A DNA stretch of 5,016 nucleotides from Bacillota bacterium. Its GTDB lineage: Bacteria > Bacillota > Clostridia > Lachnospirales > Anaerotignaceae. The notes under the pieces are model-generated. The model was not told where the DNA came from and ran no database searches. It saw only the letters and a list, made by a program, of their open reading frames with translations. Below, piece after piece: positions 1-4,862 of the stretch; position 1 is the stretch's first letter; every line of letters starts with the position of its first letter. The stretch spans positions 1 through 5,016 of the forward strand of contig JAEZPX010000152.1 of the NCBI GenBank assembly GCA_023413275.1, given 5' to 3'. The translations under genes and the position numbers were made by a program.

Positions 1-72
1 CTCCTTCATGATGCGTATCCAAAACAGATTATTCTGGATGGATAGCCGGATATAATCCTCAGTTGAAAGCAT
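1..72 (-). CDS. Start of a DUF2935-like protein (partial, runs off left edge)
   Basis: Read leftward from an ATG at 72-70, the first 24 codons give MLSTEDYIRLSIQNNLFWIR followed by IMKE, with no stop before the window edge. A GGAG ribosome binding site (84-81) lies eight bases before the ATG. The pattern 'MLS-x-E-x-Y-I-R-x-S', then 'N-L-F-x-x-R-I-M-K-E', is how I remember the start of DUF2935 proteins, a family of helical, function-unknown proteins common in Bacillus and Clostridium. That match is from memory on a very short fragment. The gene is divergent from the sigma factor operon, so it may share the regulatory region between them. Function, length and completeness cannot be judged here. 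Confidence 0.6.
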   Translation of the reverse strand, partial: MLSTEDYIRLSIQNNLFWIRIMKE

Positions 73-84
73 AAATATCACTCC

Positions 85-352
85 ATTTACTTTATATTCG
101 TAGTATAATTATGCCTTCATCAGCAAAAATATTCGGGCTAATCGTTTGTCTGGAGGGGATTCCCTTTCAACATCTAATAAAATTATGAAAATAAAAGTAT
201 TTTGAGAGTATCATTATTCTGAAAAACACTACGATAGTGCAGTTGTGGCATTTTGTGTATCCACAATAGAGAAACAAATTATAAAGAGTAAAAAAATTTT
301 CCATCTAAAATGAACCGATTCTATGTCTAAGGCCTCTTATATATGTGTACAC
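85..352. other. Divergent intergenic region between DUF2935-like gene and sigma operon
   Basis: About 270 bases with no supportable gene. It must hold the promoters of both flanking genes, but no pair of boxes with good spacing was found for either. Leftward, TATACT (107-102) could be a -10 box for the DUF2935-like gene, but no -35 box sits 16-18 bases upstream. Rightward, TGAACC (311-316) resembles the AAC-containing -35 element of ECF promoters, yet no CGTC-like -10 follows at 16-17 bases. A short inverted repeat, TTGTGG (243-248) with CCACAA (261-266), and a small GGGATTCCC palindrome (156-164) are present. Nothing else is recognisable. Confidence 0.5.
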
Positions 353-354
353 AG

Positions 355-362
355 AAAGGAGA
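355..362 (+). promoter_or_regulatory. Ribosome binding site fixing the sigma factor start
   Basis: AAAGGAGA ends six bases before the ATG at 369. The reading frame is also open from a GTG at 345, which would add eight residues, but this site lies downstream of that GTG and nothing like it precedes the GTG. The ATG is therefore the better start. Confidence 0.85.
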
Positions 363-368
363 TTGCAA

Positions 369-956
369 ATGATAGACAATAGTGCAGAACTTGTTCTGAA
401 ACTGCAAAAGGGGGATAAGTCATCGTTTGAGGGTTTATTTGATTTGTATAAAGAAAAAGCAGTAAGAACGGCTTATCTGATGACAAACAACAGGGCTTTG
501 GCAGATGATATTGTACAAGAGGCTTTTATACTATGTTATTTCAAAATTGCAGATTTAAAAGACCCGACGAGTTTTAAAACATGGTTTTTCAGAATGTTAA
601 CAAGGCTTGCATGGAAAATGTCTGCGAAAGAGAAAGTATCTATACCGGTTGATAATATATTCGAATTTGCAGAAGCAGAAGATACGCATTTAGTAGAAGG
701 AGAAATTATTGATAAGGAAGAAGCTGAAATTCTTATGAATGCAGTAGAGCATTTAGAGATAAAGAAAAAAATCACAGTACTTCTCTATTATTATAATAAT
801 TTCTCAGTATCAGAAATTGCTGAGATCATGGGATGCTTTGAAGGAACAGTAAAATCCAGGCTCCATGCGGCTCGAAAAATTCTTAAAAAAAATATCGAGT
901 GTGACAATACCTATAGAATGGAGGCTAAATGCAGTGAAATCACAGGGAAAATTTGA
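369..956 (+). CDS. ECF-family RNA polymerase sigma factor
   Basis: A 195-residue sigma-70 family protein of ECF type: it would direct RNA polymerase to a small set of promoters once freed from its anti-sigma factor. Region 2 spans about residues 15-85 and carries the typical ADDIVQEAFI motif (45-54) and a DPTSFKTWFFRM stretch (65-76), the core-binding and -10 recognition part. A variable acidic linker (about 95-118) follows. Region 4 covers about 118-175, with the helix-turn-helix SVSEIAEIMGCFEGTVKSRL (146-165) that reads the -35 box. There is no region 1 or 3, as expected for ECF factors, and length is normal. The last 18 or so residues after the helix-turn-helix are polar and may be unstructured. 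The end overlaps the next gene by 23 bases, so the pair is translationally coupled. Autoregulation is usual for such pairs but no autoregulatory promoter is evident. The ECF subgroup is not assigned. Confidence 0.93.
   Translation: MIDNSAELVLKLQKGDKSSFEGLFDLYKEKAVRTAYLMTNNRALADDIVQEAFILCYFKIADLKDPTSFKTWFFRMLTRLAWKMSAKEKVSIPVDNIFEFAEAEDTHLVEGEIIDKEEAEILMNAVEHLEIKKKITVLLYYYNNFSVSEIAEIMGCFEGTVKSRLHAARKILKKNIECDNTYRMEAKCSEITGKI
920..924 (+). promoter_or_regulatory. Ribosome binding site inside the sigma gene, for the anti-sigma
   Basis: GGAGG lies nine bases before a GTG at 934, inside the last codons of the sigma gene. It supports a GTG start for the anti-sigma gene and 23 bases of overlap, rather than the farther upstream in-frame ATG at 865, which has no such site. 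Confidence 0.75.
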
Positions 957-1713
957 AGAAAAACTAAGGAATGCAATAAATGTAGAGGCAGATAAAATTA
1001 GTCCTTCAGAGGACATGTTTCTGCAAATTAATAGAAAAATAAAAAATAAAAATATGGAGGGTATGAATATGAAATTATTTTCAGTAAAAAAAACCAGAGG
1101 GATTTTAGTAGCGTGTATGCTGTTAGCATTTACATCAATCACATGTTTTGCAGCAGCAAAAATTGCCAGCTATACAAGTCATTCTACAAATAACACCTTT
1201 GCTGAATTTCCCAGTGAAAATGAAGTGAAAAAAGAAGCTGGATTTGTTCCAAAGTATGTCGATGAGCTCTCAGGCGGATACGCCTTTCAAAATGGTGGTA
1301 TAGGAGAAACAAAGGCAGAGGCTGAAGATGGAAGTGCAGTAGTGACACTAAAAACCGCTACTTTCTCCTATAAGAATGGAGAGTCCACAGTAAACCTTTT
1401 GGTGGAAAATGGTGTTCTGCCGGGAGCAGAAGAGACCGGAGAGATAGTAAAGATTACTGATAATGTTGAGGGAAGATATCACAGTGATATGTATAAAATT
1501 GTTCCACCTGATTATGTTATGACTGAACAGGATAAGGCTGATGCTGAAAGTGGAAAATATGTATTCTCTTATGGTTCAGAAGAAATAGAAGTTCTCCATA
1601 TGCAGCAAATTCAATGGGAAGACAACGGCATGTCTTATGCTTTGATTAATTCAGATGATGGGGTAAATAAAGATGTACTTGTTAAAATGGCTGGGGAAAT
1701 TGTGAACAAATAA
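934..1713 (+). CDS. Membrane-anchored anti-sigma factor, DUF4367-like C-terminal domain
   Basis: With a GTG start at 934 this is a 259-residue single-pass membrane protein. Residues 1-46 form a short charged cytoplasmic segment (FEEKLRNAINVEADKI, then SEDMFLQINRKI) matching the helical sigma-binding N-terminus I know from clostridial anti-sigma factors that lack a zinc motif. Residues 56-75 (GILVACMLLAFTSITCFAAA) are the membrane helix, preceded by KKTR so the N-terminus should stay inside. Residues 76-259 face outside; the GFVPKYVDELSGGY motif (about 103-116) and the end VLVKMAGEIVNK resemble DUF4367-type domains, though that assignment is from memory. Role: to hold the ECF sigma factor at the membrane until an envelope signal releases it; the signal is unknown. 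It is the last gene of the operon and is followed by a terminator. No protease cleavage motif or lipobox was seen. A strong internal start exists at 1069. Confidence 0.85.
   Translation: MKSQGKFEEKLRNAINVEADKISPSEDMFLQINRKIKNKNMEGMNMKLFSVKKTRGILVACMLLAFTSITCFAAAKIASYTSHSTNNTFAEFPSENEVKKEAGFVPKYVDELSGGYAFQNGGIGETKAEAEDGSAVVTLKTATFSYKNGESTVNLLVENGVLPGAEETGEIVKITDNVEGRYHSDMYKIVPPDYVMTEQDKADAESGKYVFSYGSEEIEVLHMQQIQWEDNGMSYALINSDDGVNKDVLVKMAGEIVNK
1056..1071 (+). promoter_or_regulatory. Internal ribosome binding site and in-frame ATG within the anti-sigma gene
   Basis: GGAGGG (1056-1061) sits seven bases before an in-frame ATG (1069-1071), close to ideal spacing. Starting there would give a 214-residue protein with the membrane helix and outer domain but without the 45-residue sigma-binding part. 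The start would be followed by a signal-peptide-like sequence (MKLFSVKKTRGILVACMLLA). Whether it is used is unknown; the upstream GTG start with its own GGAGG is retained because it preserves the expected anti-sigma domain. Confidence 0.45.
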
Positions 1714-1730
1714 ATCTTTTTTGACACTAG

Positions 1731-1752
1731 AAAGAAAACTTTAGTTCTCTTT
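1731..1752 (+). repeat. Imperfect inverted repeat in the 3' untranslated region of the sigma operon
   Basis: AAAGAAAACT (1731-1740) faces AGTTCTCTTT (1743-1752), ten paired positions with one mismatch and two bases between the arms. It could fold as a small hairpin just after the anti-sigma stop codon, ahead of the main terminator. No T-run follows it, so it is not itself called a terminator. Confidence 0.35.
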
Positions 1753-1792
1753 AAGGAATAGGAGTTTTCAGTCTCAATAAAATTTAAACTTG

Positions 1793-1822
1793 AAAATCAC
1801 TCACTTTTGTGGGTGATTTTTT
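1793..1822 (+). terminator. Intrinsic terminator of the sigma/anti-sigma operon
   Basis: AAAATCACTCAC (1793-1804) pairs with GTGGGTGATTTT (1809-1820) over twelve positions with a single U-G wobble and a TTTT loop. The T-rich right arm runs on to 1822, giving six consecutive T. It lies 80 bases after the anti-sigma stop and separates the operon from the SLH gene. The A-rich left arm could let it act in both directions. Confidence 0.88.
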
Positions 1823-1839
1823 CATTATGACTCGTCGTA

Positions 1840-1852
1840 ACTGTATCACAGT
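1840..1852. repeat. Short perfect inverted repeat upstream of the SLH gene
   Basis: ACTGT (1840-1844), ATC, ACAGT (1848-1852) form a 13-base symmetrical site about 120 bases before the SLH gene start, in the leader after the terminator. The layout is that of a repressor operator, but the arms are short and no promoter with good spacing was found next to it. TACTAT (1866-1871) is the nearest -10-like sequence. Confidence 0.3.
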
Positions 1853-1956
1853 CTGTAGCAGAGGATACTATAGAAAATGACAATTGTCTTAAAAATATTG
1901 AAATATATGGAAATTAAATGGAGGTATATGTATAATTAAGGAAAATAATAAGCTAT

Positions 1957-1963
1957 AGGGAGG
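1957..1963 (+). promoter_or_regulatory. Ribosome binding site of the SLH gene
   Basis: AGGGAGG ends 11 bases before the ATG at 1975 and eight bases before a TTG at 1972. Spacing slightly favours the TTG, codon preference the ATG. The two choices differ by one residue before the signal peptide and do not affect the mature protein. Confidence 0.75.
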
Positions 1964-1974
1964 TTTTTATTTTG

Positions 1975-3432
1975 ATGAGAAAAATAGTCGCTTTTTTCAT
2001 GTGTATTGGTTTGCTATTTTCCACATCGGCAACGGTTTTTGCCGATGATACCCATACAGTTAAGAAGTTTGAAAGTTCAGTATTATCGGGTAAGGTTACG
2101 AAAATCTCACAAGGTAAAATTAAGCTTTCAAAAATCAGTGATGAGCTTTGGAGTACAAAATTAGATGATAGAAATCAAGACTTTATTATTCTTGATACAA
2201 CAAAATTTAATGATACAGAATTTAGTGATGGGGATAGTATAACGGCATATTTCTTCACTAACATTATTTTAGATTATAAATCAACAGCAGACATAGGTGA
2301 CTATGCATTCGAACTTGTGGCTTATAGGAATAATGACCAGCAGATGACTGTTGAAGAAATGGGAAGATTTTTAGTAGAAATGAGGATATTAAAAGGATAC
2401 GAAGATGGAGAATTACATTTGGAACAAAACATAACAAGGGCAGAATTCACAGCTCTCATGGTGAATGCTTTCCGCTTAGAGGATTATAGATATATATTAA
2501 AAAATGAAAATGAATTTAATAGAAAACCATCACCATTTACAGATGTGTCAATAGACCATTGGGCTAAAGATTACATCGCATATGCATACAACAATGGAAT
2601 GATAAATGGAAAGACGAAAGATACATTTATTCCGGATGGAAGCATAACCATAAAAGATTGTATTGTGGTTTTGCTTAAAGCCAGTGAAAGGTCCGAGGAT
2701 ACACGCCAGCATTTAATAGATACGGCAAAGGCATTAGGTGGATATCCTGATGGATATTTAAAAATTGCTAGGGAAAATGGGCTTATTGCTAATCAATCAC
2801 CTGAGAAAATAGCTTCGAGAGGTGATGTTGTTAGCATTTTATATAATGCCTTTAATCATGAAACAAATTTTACATATGTGACAGCTGGAAAACCGGTGAT
2901 ATATCTTTATCCCCAAAAAGAAACCAACGTAAATGTGAAACTTTCTTTTGTTGGAGATTTTACTTTCACTTATCCTGAATATAAGGATGGCTGGACTGTA
3001 ACTGCAAAAACAGATGGCACACTGATTAGTGGAACAAGGACGTACCCTTACCTTTTTTGGGAAGGGAAGGTACTGAACTACTCCCCTTTGTTTAATGAAG
3101 GCTTTTTGGTTAGTCGAAAAGAAACGGTTACTTTTCTTGAGGAAAAACTGAAAACACTAGGTCTTAATGACAGAGAGCGGGGGGATTTTATTACATTCTG
3201 GGCTCCGCGGCTCATAGAAAATGAATTTAACCTGATTAAATTTGATACAAAAGAATATTCATCAAAAGTCTCTCTTAATATCGATCCCCAGCCTGATAGC
3301 GTGATTAGGATATTTATGGTATATAAAGGGGCAAATGGAAACGAGAGCATAAAGGAACAGAAATTAAAAACAGTTGAAAGAAAAGGTTTTGTTGCTGTTG
3401 AATGGGGCGGAGCTTTTGAAGATTTAAAATAA
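1975..3432 (+). CDS. Secreted SLH-repeat protein with conserved uncharacterised C-terminal domain
   Basis: A 485-residue exported protein. Residues 1-24 are a signal peptide (MRKIVAFFMCIGLLF core, cleavage likely after VFA). Residues 25-115 form a beta-rich segment (SGKVTKISQGKIKLS) of unknown fold. SLH repeats follow: one at about 125-168 with NITRAEFTALMVNAF; a clear one at about 188-237 with FTDVSIDHWAKDYIAYAYNN and TFIPDGSIT; and a degenerate third at about 245-293. SLH repeats bind pyruvylated secondary cell-wall polymers, so the protein should sit on the cell surface. Residues 305-484 are a separate domain marked by KPVIYLYP, YPEYKDGW, YLFWEGK and, at the end, ERKGFVAVEWGG. I recognise this pattern from clostridial surface proteins but know no function, and see no catalytic motif. 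The order is unusual only in that SLH repeats lie in the middle. It follows a terminator, so it has its own promoter or depends on read-through. A TTG start at 1972 is possible. Confidence 0.9.
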   Translation: MRKIVAFFMCIGLLFSTSATVFADDTHTVKKFESSVLSGKVTKISQGKIKLSKISDELWSTKLDDRNQDFIILDTTKFNDTEFSDGDSITAYFFTNIILDYKSTADIGDYAFELVAYRNNDQQMTVEEMGRFLVEMRILKGYEDGELHLEQNITRAEFTALMVNAFRLEDYRYILKNENEFNRKPSPFTDVSIDHWAKDYIAYAYNNGMINGKTKDTFIPDGSITIKDCIVVLLKASERSEDTRQHLIDTAKALGGYPDGYLKIARENGLIANQSPEKIASRGDVVSILYNAFNHETNFTYVTAGKPVIYLYPQKETNVNVKLSFVGDFTFTYPEYKDGWTVTAKTDGTLISGTRTYPYLFWEGKVLNYSPLFNEGFLVSRKETVTFLEEKLKTLGLNDRERGDFITFWAPRLIENEFNLIKFDTKEYSSKVSLNIDPQPDSVIRIFMVYKGANGNESIKEQKLKTVERKGFVAVEWGGAFEDLK

Positions 3433-3498
3433 AAGAGAAATAAAACAAACGACTTTTGGTTAAATTAGATTGGATTTTTTCAAAGAAGGAGAAATGAA

Positions 3499-3804
3499 AT
3501 GAGCGAATTTTTCAATTTGGGGAGCCTTATTCTTGGCGCCATAGCATGGTTAATACCATTGTTTGAGATTAGCCAGCTTCAGAAAGGGCATGAGCCGAAA
3601 AATCACATAATTTATAGTTTTACTGCTTGCTCTATTGCGCTGGTCTTTCAATTACTTGAAATCAGGCGCTATGTGATTATTCAAGATATAAGTGGGATTA
3701 TGGACACAGTTGGTGCAGTCTCTATCGTATCATTTATTCTTGTTGTCATAACCTTTGTACTTAATATTATAGTAAACAACTTAAGGAGTGAAGGAAATAA
3801 TTAA
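3499..3804 (+). CDS. Small three-helix membrane protein, function unknown
   Basis: 101 residues with an AAGGAG site (3486-3491) seven bases before the ATG. Three hydrophobic helices are visible: about 6-24 (LGSLILGAIAWLIPLFEI), 37-54 (around YSFTACSIALVFQLLEI) and 71-93 (around VGAVSIVSFILVVITFVLNI). Short polar links join them, among them QKGHEPKNH, and a conserved-looking IMDTVGAV leads into the third helix. Small proteins of this layout, starting with 'GSLILGxIAW', recur in Firmicutes as hypothetical membrane proteins; I know of no role. It begins 66 bases after the SLH gene with no hairpin terminator between, so co-transcription with that gene is likely. No catalytic or metal-binding residues stand out. 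Confidence 0.8.
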   Translation: MSEFFNLGSLILGAIAWLIPLFEISQLQKGHEPKNHIIYSFTACSIALVFQLLEIRRYVIIQDISGIMDTVGAVSIVSFILVVITFVLNIIVNNLRSEGNN

Positions 3805-4060
3805 TTAGCATAAATAAATGAGAATATGATTTTAATTGAACAATGTCAAGAGTGAGATTTTGTTGTGTTTCAGAAGCATATTGAAGTTGTACCCGAAAAT
3901 AGAAATAAAAAAGCTATCATTTGTATTTTATTATGCGTATCCGTATCAACTTTATTGTGAAGAGAATGTTCTTGAAAGTCGCAATGACATAGTCGGAAAT
4001 TGCAGATTCGCTGACTGTATGTTCATTTTTAACTCAACCTAAGTTGCGAAAGGGAAGGCC
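3805..4060. other. Non-coding stretch between two convergent genes
   Basis: 256 bases with no convincing gene. An open frame from a TTG at 3836 to 4042 (68 codons) lacks a ribosome binding site, starts with a rare codon and has no recognisable motif. In another frame, around 3856-3960, there is a short stretch ending in a hydrophobic run (KKAIICILLCVSVSTLL), which could be the remnant of a signal or membrane segment, but stops surround it. No rho-independent terminator was seen for the converging genes on either side. A leftward promoter candidate is listed separately. Confidence 0.5.
3821..3849 (-). promoter_or_regulatory. Leftward sigma-A-like promoter candidate, antisense to the membrane protein gene
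   Basis: On the reverse strand TTGACA (3849-3844) is a perfect -35 box, followed after exactly 17 bases by TATTCT (3826-3821), matching the -10 consensus at four of six positions. Transcription would start near 3814 and run leftward across the end of the small membrane gene and possibly into the SLH gene. No leftward gene lies there, so the product would be an antisense RNA. In AT-rich DNA a chance match is possible. Confidence 0.4.
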
Positions 4061-4558
4061 TCACCAAGTATTCACATGGGTAATGTGTATAAAGCGAAGA
4101 CTGACGTAGGGATAAGTATCCAGCGGGCGATTGTCAGCGTCAAAGGTGTGAGCGGCAACAAGGATGTTGGCAGGAGAAGGAATCGCTCCAACAGCAACAA
4201 TAGAAGGAGAATGACTAAAACTGAATCCATCAAAAGAAAGCTGTACAATATCCCCGGGTTCTACCTGAGAAATATCGGCTGATACCCCCACAGGTCCAAG
4301 ACCTAGGTTTTTCACTAGAAACCTATAAAGATATTCTACACCTGTCCAAGCAGGTGCGCGATTGTTTAGGCTATAATAATACCAGCCGAAGGTTGGCTTT
4401 GGATTCATTACTCCTGAGCCAGTATACAGCACCTGAGAAGTGAAGTTTGTGCAATCTCCACCTAGGAGGTCAAAATTGTAGTAACGTGGATTGCGTCCAT
4501 AAGCCCATTGGTGGGCGTATGCCACAGCTTTTTCTCTATCATAATTTGTTTTATTCAT
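4061..4558 (-). CDS. Stand-alone amidase_6-type (NlpC/P60-like) hydrolase
   Basis: 165 residues, leftward. The whole protein matches the putative amidase domain (Pfam amidase_6) as I know it: YDREKAVAYAHQWAYGRNPR (6-23 region), the cysteine motif GGDCTNFTSQ (33-42, nucleophile Cys36), a WYYY cluster (59-62), PAWTGVEYLYRFL (69-81), EPGDIVQLSF (100-109), the histidine motif FSHSPSIV (114-121, His116), and NILVAAHTFDADNRPL (131-146). Such domains belong to the cysteine peptidase/amidase fold and probably cut amide bonds in cell-wall or related substrates; the substrate here is unknown. Usually the domain ends a longer secreted protein; here it stands alone, with no signal peptide or membrane helix, so it would act inside the cell, in the mother cell or spore, or after lysis. 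An upstream in-frame ATG at 4618 would add 20 residues but lacks a ribosome binding site. G+C is near 50% against about a third around it, suggesting transfer. Confidence 0.88.
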   Translation of the reverse strand: MNKTNYDREKAVAYAHQWAYGRNPRYYNFDLLGGDCTNFTSQVLYTGSGVMNPKPTFGWYYYSLNNRAPAWTGVEYLYRFLVKNLGLGPVGVSADISQVEPGDIVQLSFDGFSFSHSPSIVAVGAIPSPANILVAAHTFDADNRPLDTYPYVSLRFIHITHVNTW

Positions 4559-4564
4559 GGTCGT

Positions 4565-4570
4565 CACCTC
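4565..4570 (-). promoter_or_regulatory. Ribosome binding site of the amidase gene
   Basis: Reverse-strand GAGGTG (4570-4565) ends six bases before the ATG at 4558. It decides that start over the in-frame ATG at 4618. Confidence 0.8.
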
Positions 4571-4576
4571 TTTACA

Positions 4577-4584
4577 ATTGTATG
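4577..4584 (-). promoter_or_regulatory. Sporulation sigma-E-like -10 box before the amidase gene
   Basis: Reverse-strand CATACAAT (4584-4577) matches the sigma-E -10 consensus CATACANT known from Bacillus subtilis. The expected -35 ATA element is only weakly present some 14 bases upstream (TGATTCT). Transcription would begin almost at the ribosome binding site, giving a leader of under 20 bases. This is a hint, not a firm promoter. Confidence 0.2.
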
Positions 4585-4618
4585 CGAATGGTAATGGGAG
4601 AATCATTGGTTTAAGCAA

Positions 4619-4852
4619 TAACAGAAAAAGAATAAAGAAAAGAATTGTATAGAGAAAATGACTTTATTTATACAGAGGAAATAGACTGAATAAGTTTTTT
4701 TGTATTTTTTTAGAAGTAAGAAATATGAAAAAAATTAGTTTAGTTATAACTTGAATTTTATAATTACCTCACAAACATCGATTTTTGTGTAACTATTACT
4801 TATACTTTGATATACACGGATCAATTTATAATATTTGAATGTCTAGATAATT
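4619..4852. other. AT-rich spacer between divergent amidase and terminal gene
   Basis: About 230 bases of very AT-rich DNA with no gene. It contains T-runs (4695-4701 and 4704-4711), TATAAT matches at 4759-4764 and 4827-4832, and a six-base inverted repeat CACAAA (4770-4775) / TTTGTG (4784-4789) around ATCGAT. TTGATA (4807-4812) precedes the second TATAAT by only 14 bases, too short for a normal promoter, so no promoter is called for the rightward gene. Confidence 0.45.
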
Positions 4853-4862
4853 AGGAGTAATG

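Noticed and set aside
155..164. GGGGATTCCC, which equals a eukaryotic NF-kappa-B site
   Set aside because: The window is clearly bacterial; as a palindrome it is short and its hairpin lacks a T-run, so it is not a terminator.
345..368. Eight-residue upstream extension of the sigma factor from a GTG
   Set aside because: The ribosome binding site at 355-362 lies inside the extension and is ideally placed for the ATG at 369; nothing precedes the GTG.
865..933. Longer anti-sigma starting at the ATG at 865
   Set aside because: It would overlap the sigma gene by 92 bases and has no ribosome binding site, while GGAGG at 920-924 serves the GTG at 934.
1928..1939. Tiny leader frame Met-Tyr-Asn-stop with GGAGG before it
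   Set aside because: Three codons with no regulatory codon run or attenuator hairpin nearby; probably chance.
3042..3073. GTACC ... GGTAC imperfect hairpin inside the SLH gene
   Set aside because: Several mismatches and located in coding sequence for the YPYLFWEGKVL segment; protein constraint explains it.
3836..4042. 68-codon rightward open frame with TTG start
   Set aside because: No ribosome binding site, rare start codon, no motif or domain pattern, and it overlaps a leftward promoter candidate.
4076..4282. 68-codon rightward open frame opposite the amidase gene
   Set aside because: It is the antisense shadow of the amidase, whose cysteine and histidine motifs are intact; the translation is low-complexity Asn/Arg-rich.
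4559..4618. 20-residue N-terminal extension of the amidase
   Set aside because: A GAGGTG site is correctly spaced for the inner ATG at 4558, the domain begins right after it, and the extension does not look like a signal peptide.
4661..4701. Possible terminator before the T-run at 4695-4701
   Set aside because: The stem is AT-only with a bulge and a loop of about 20 bases, and no rightward gene ends upstream of it.
4807..4832. TTGATA and TATAAT as promoter of the last gene
   Set aside because: Spacing is 14 bases, shorter than the usual 16-18, in DNA where AT-rich matches are common.
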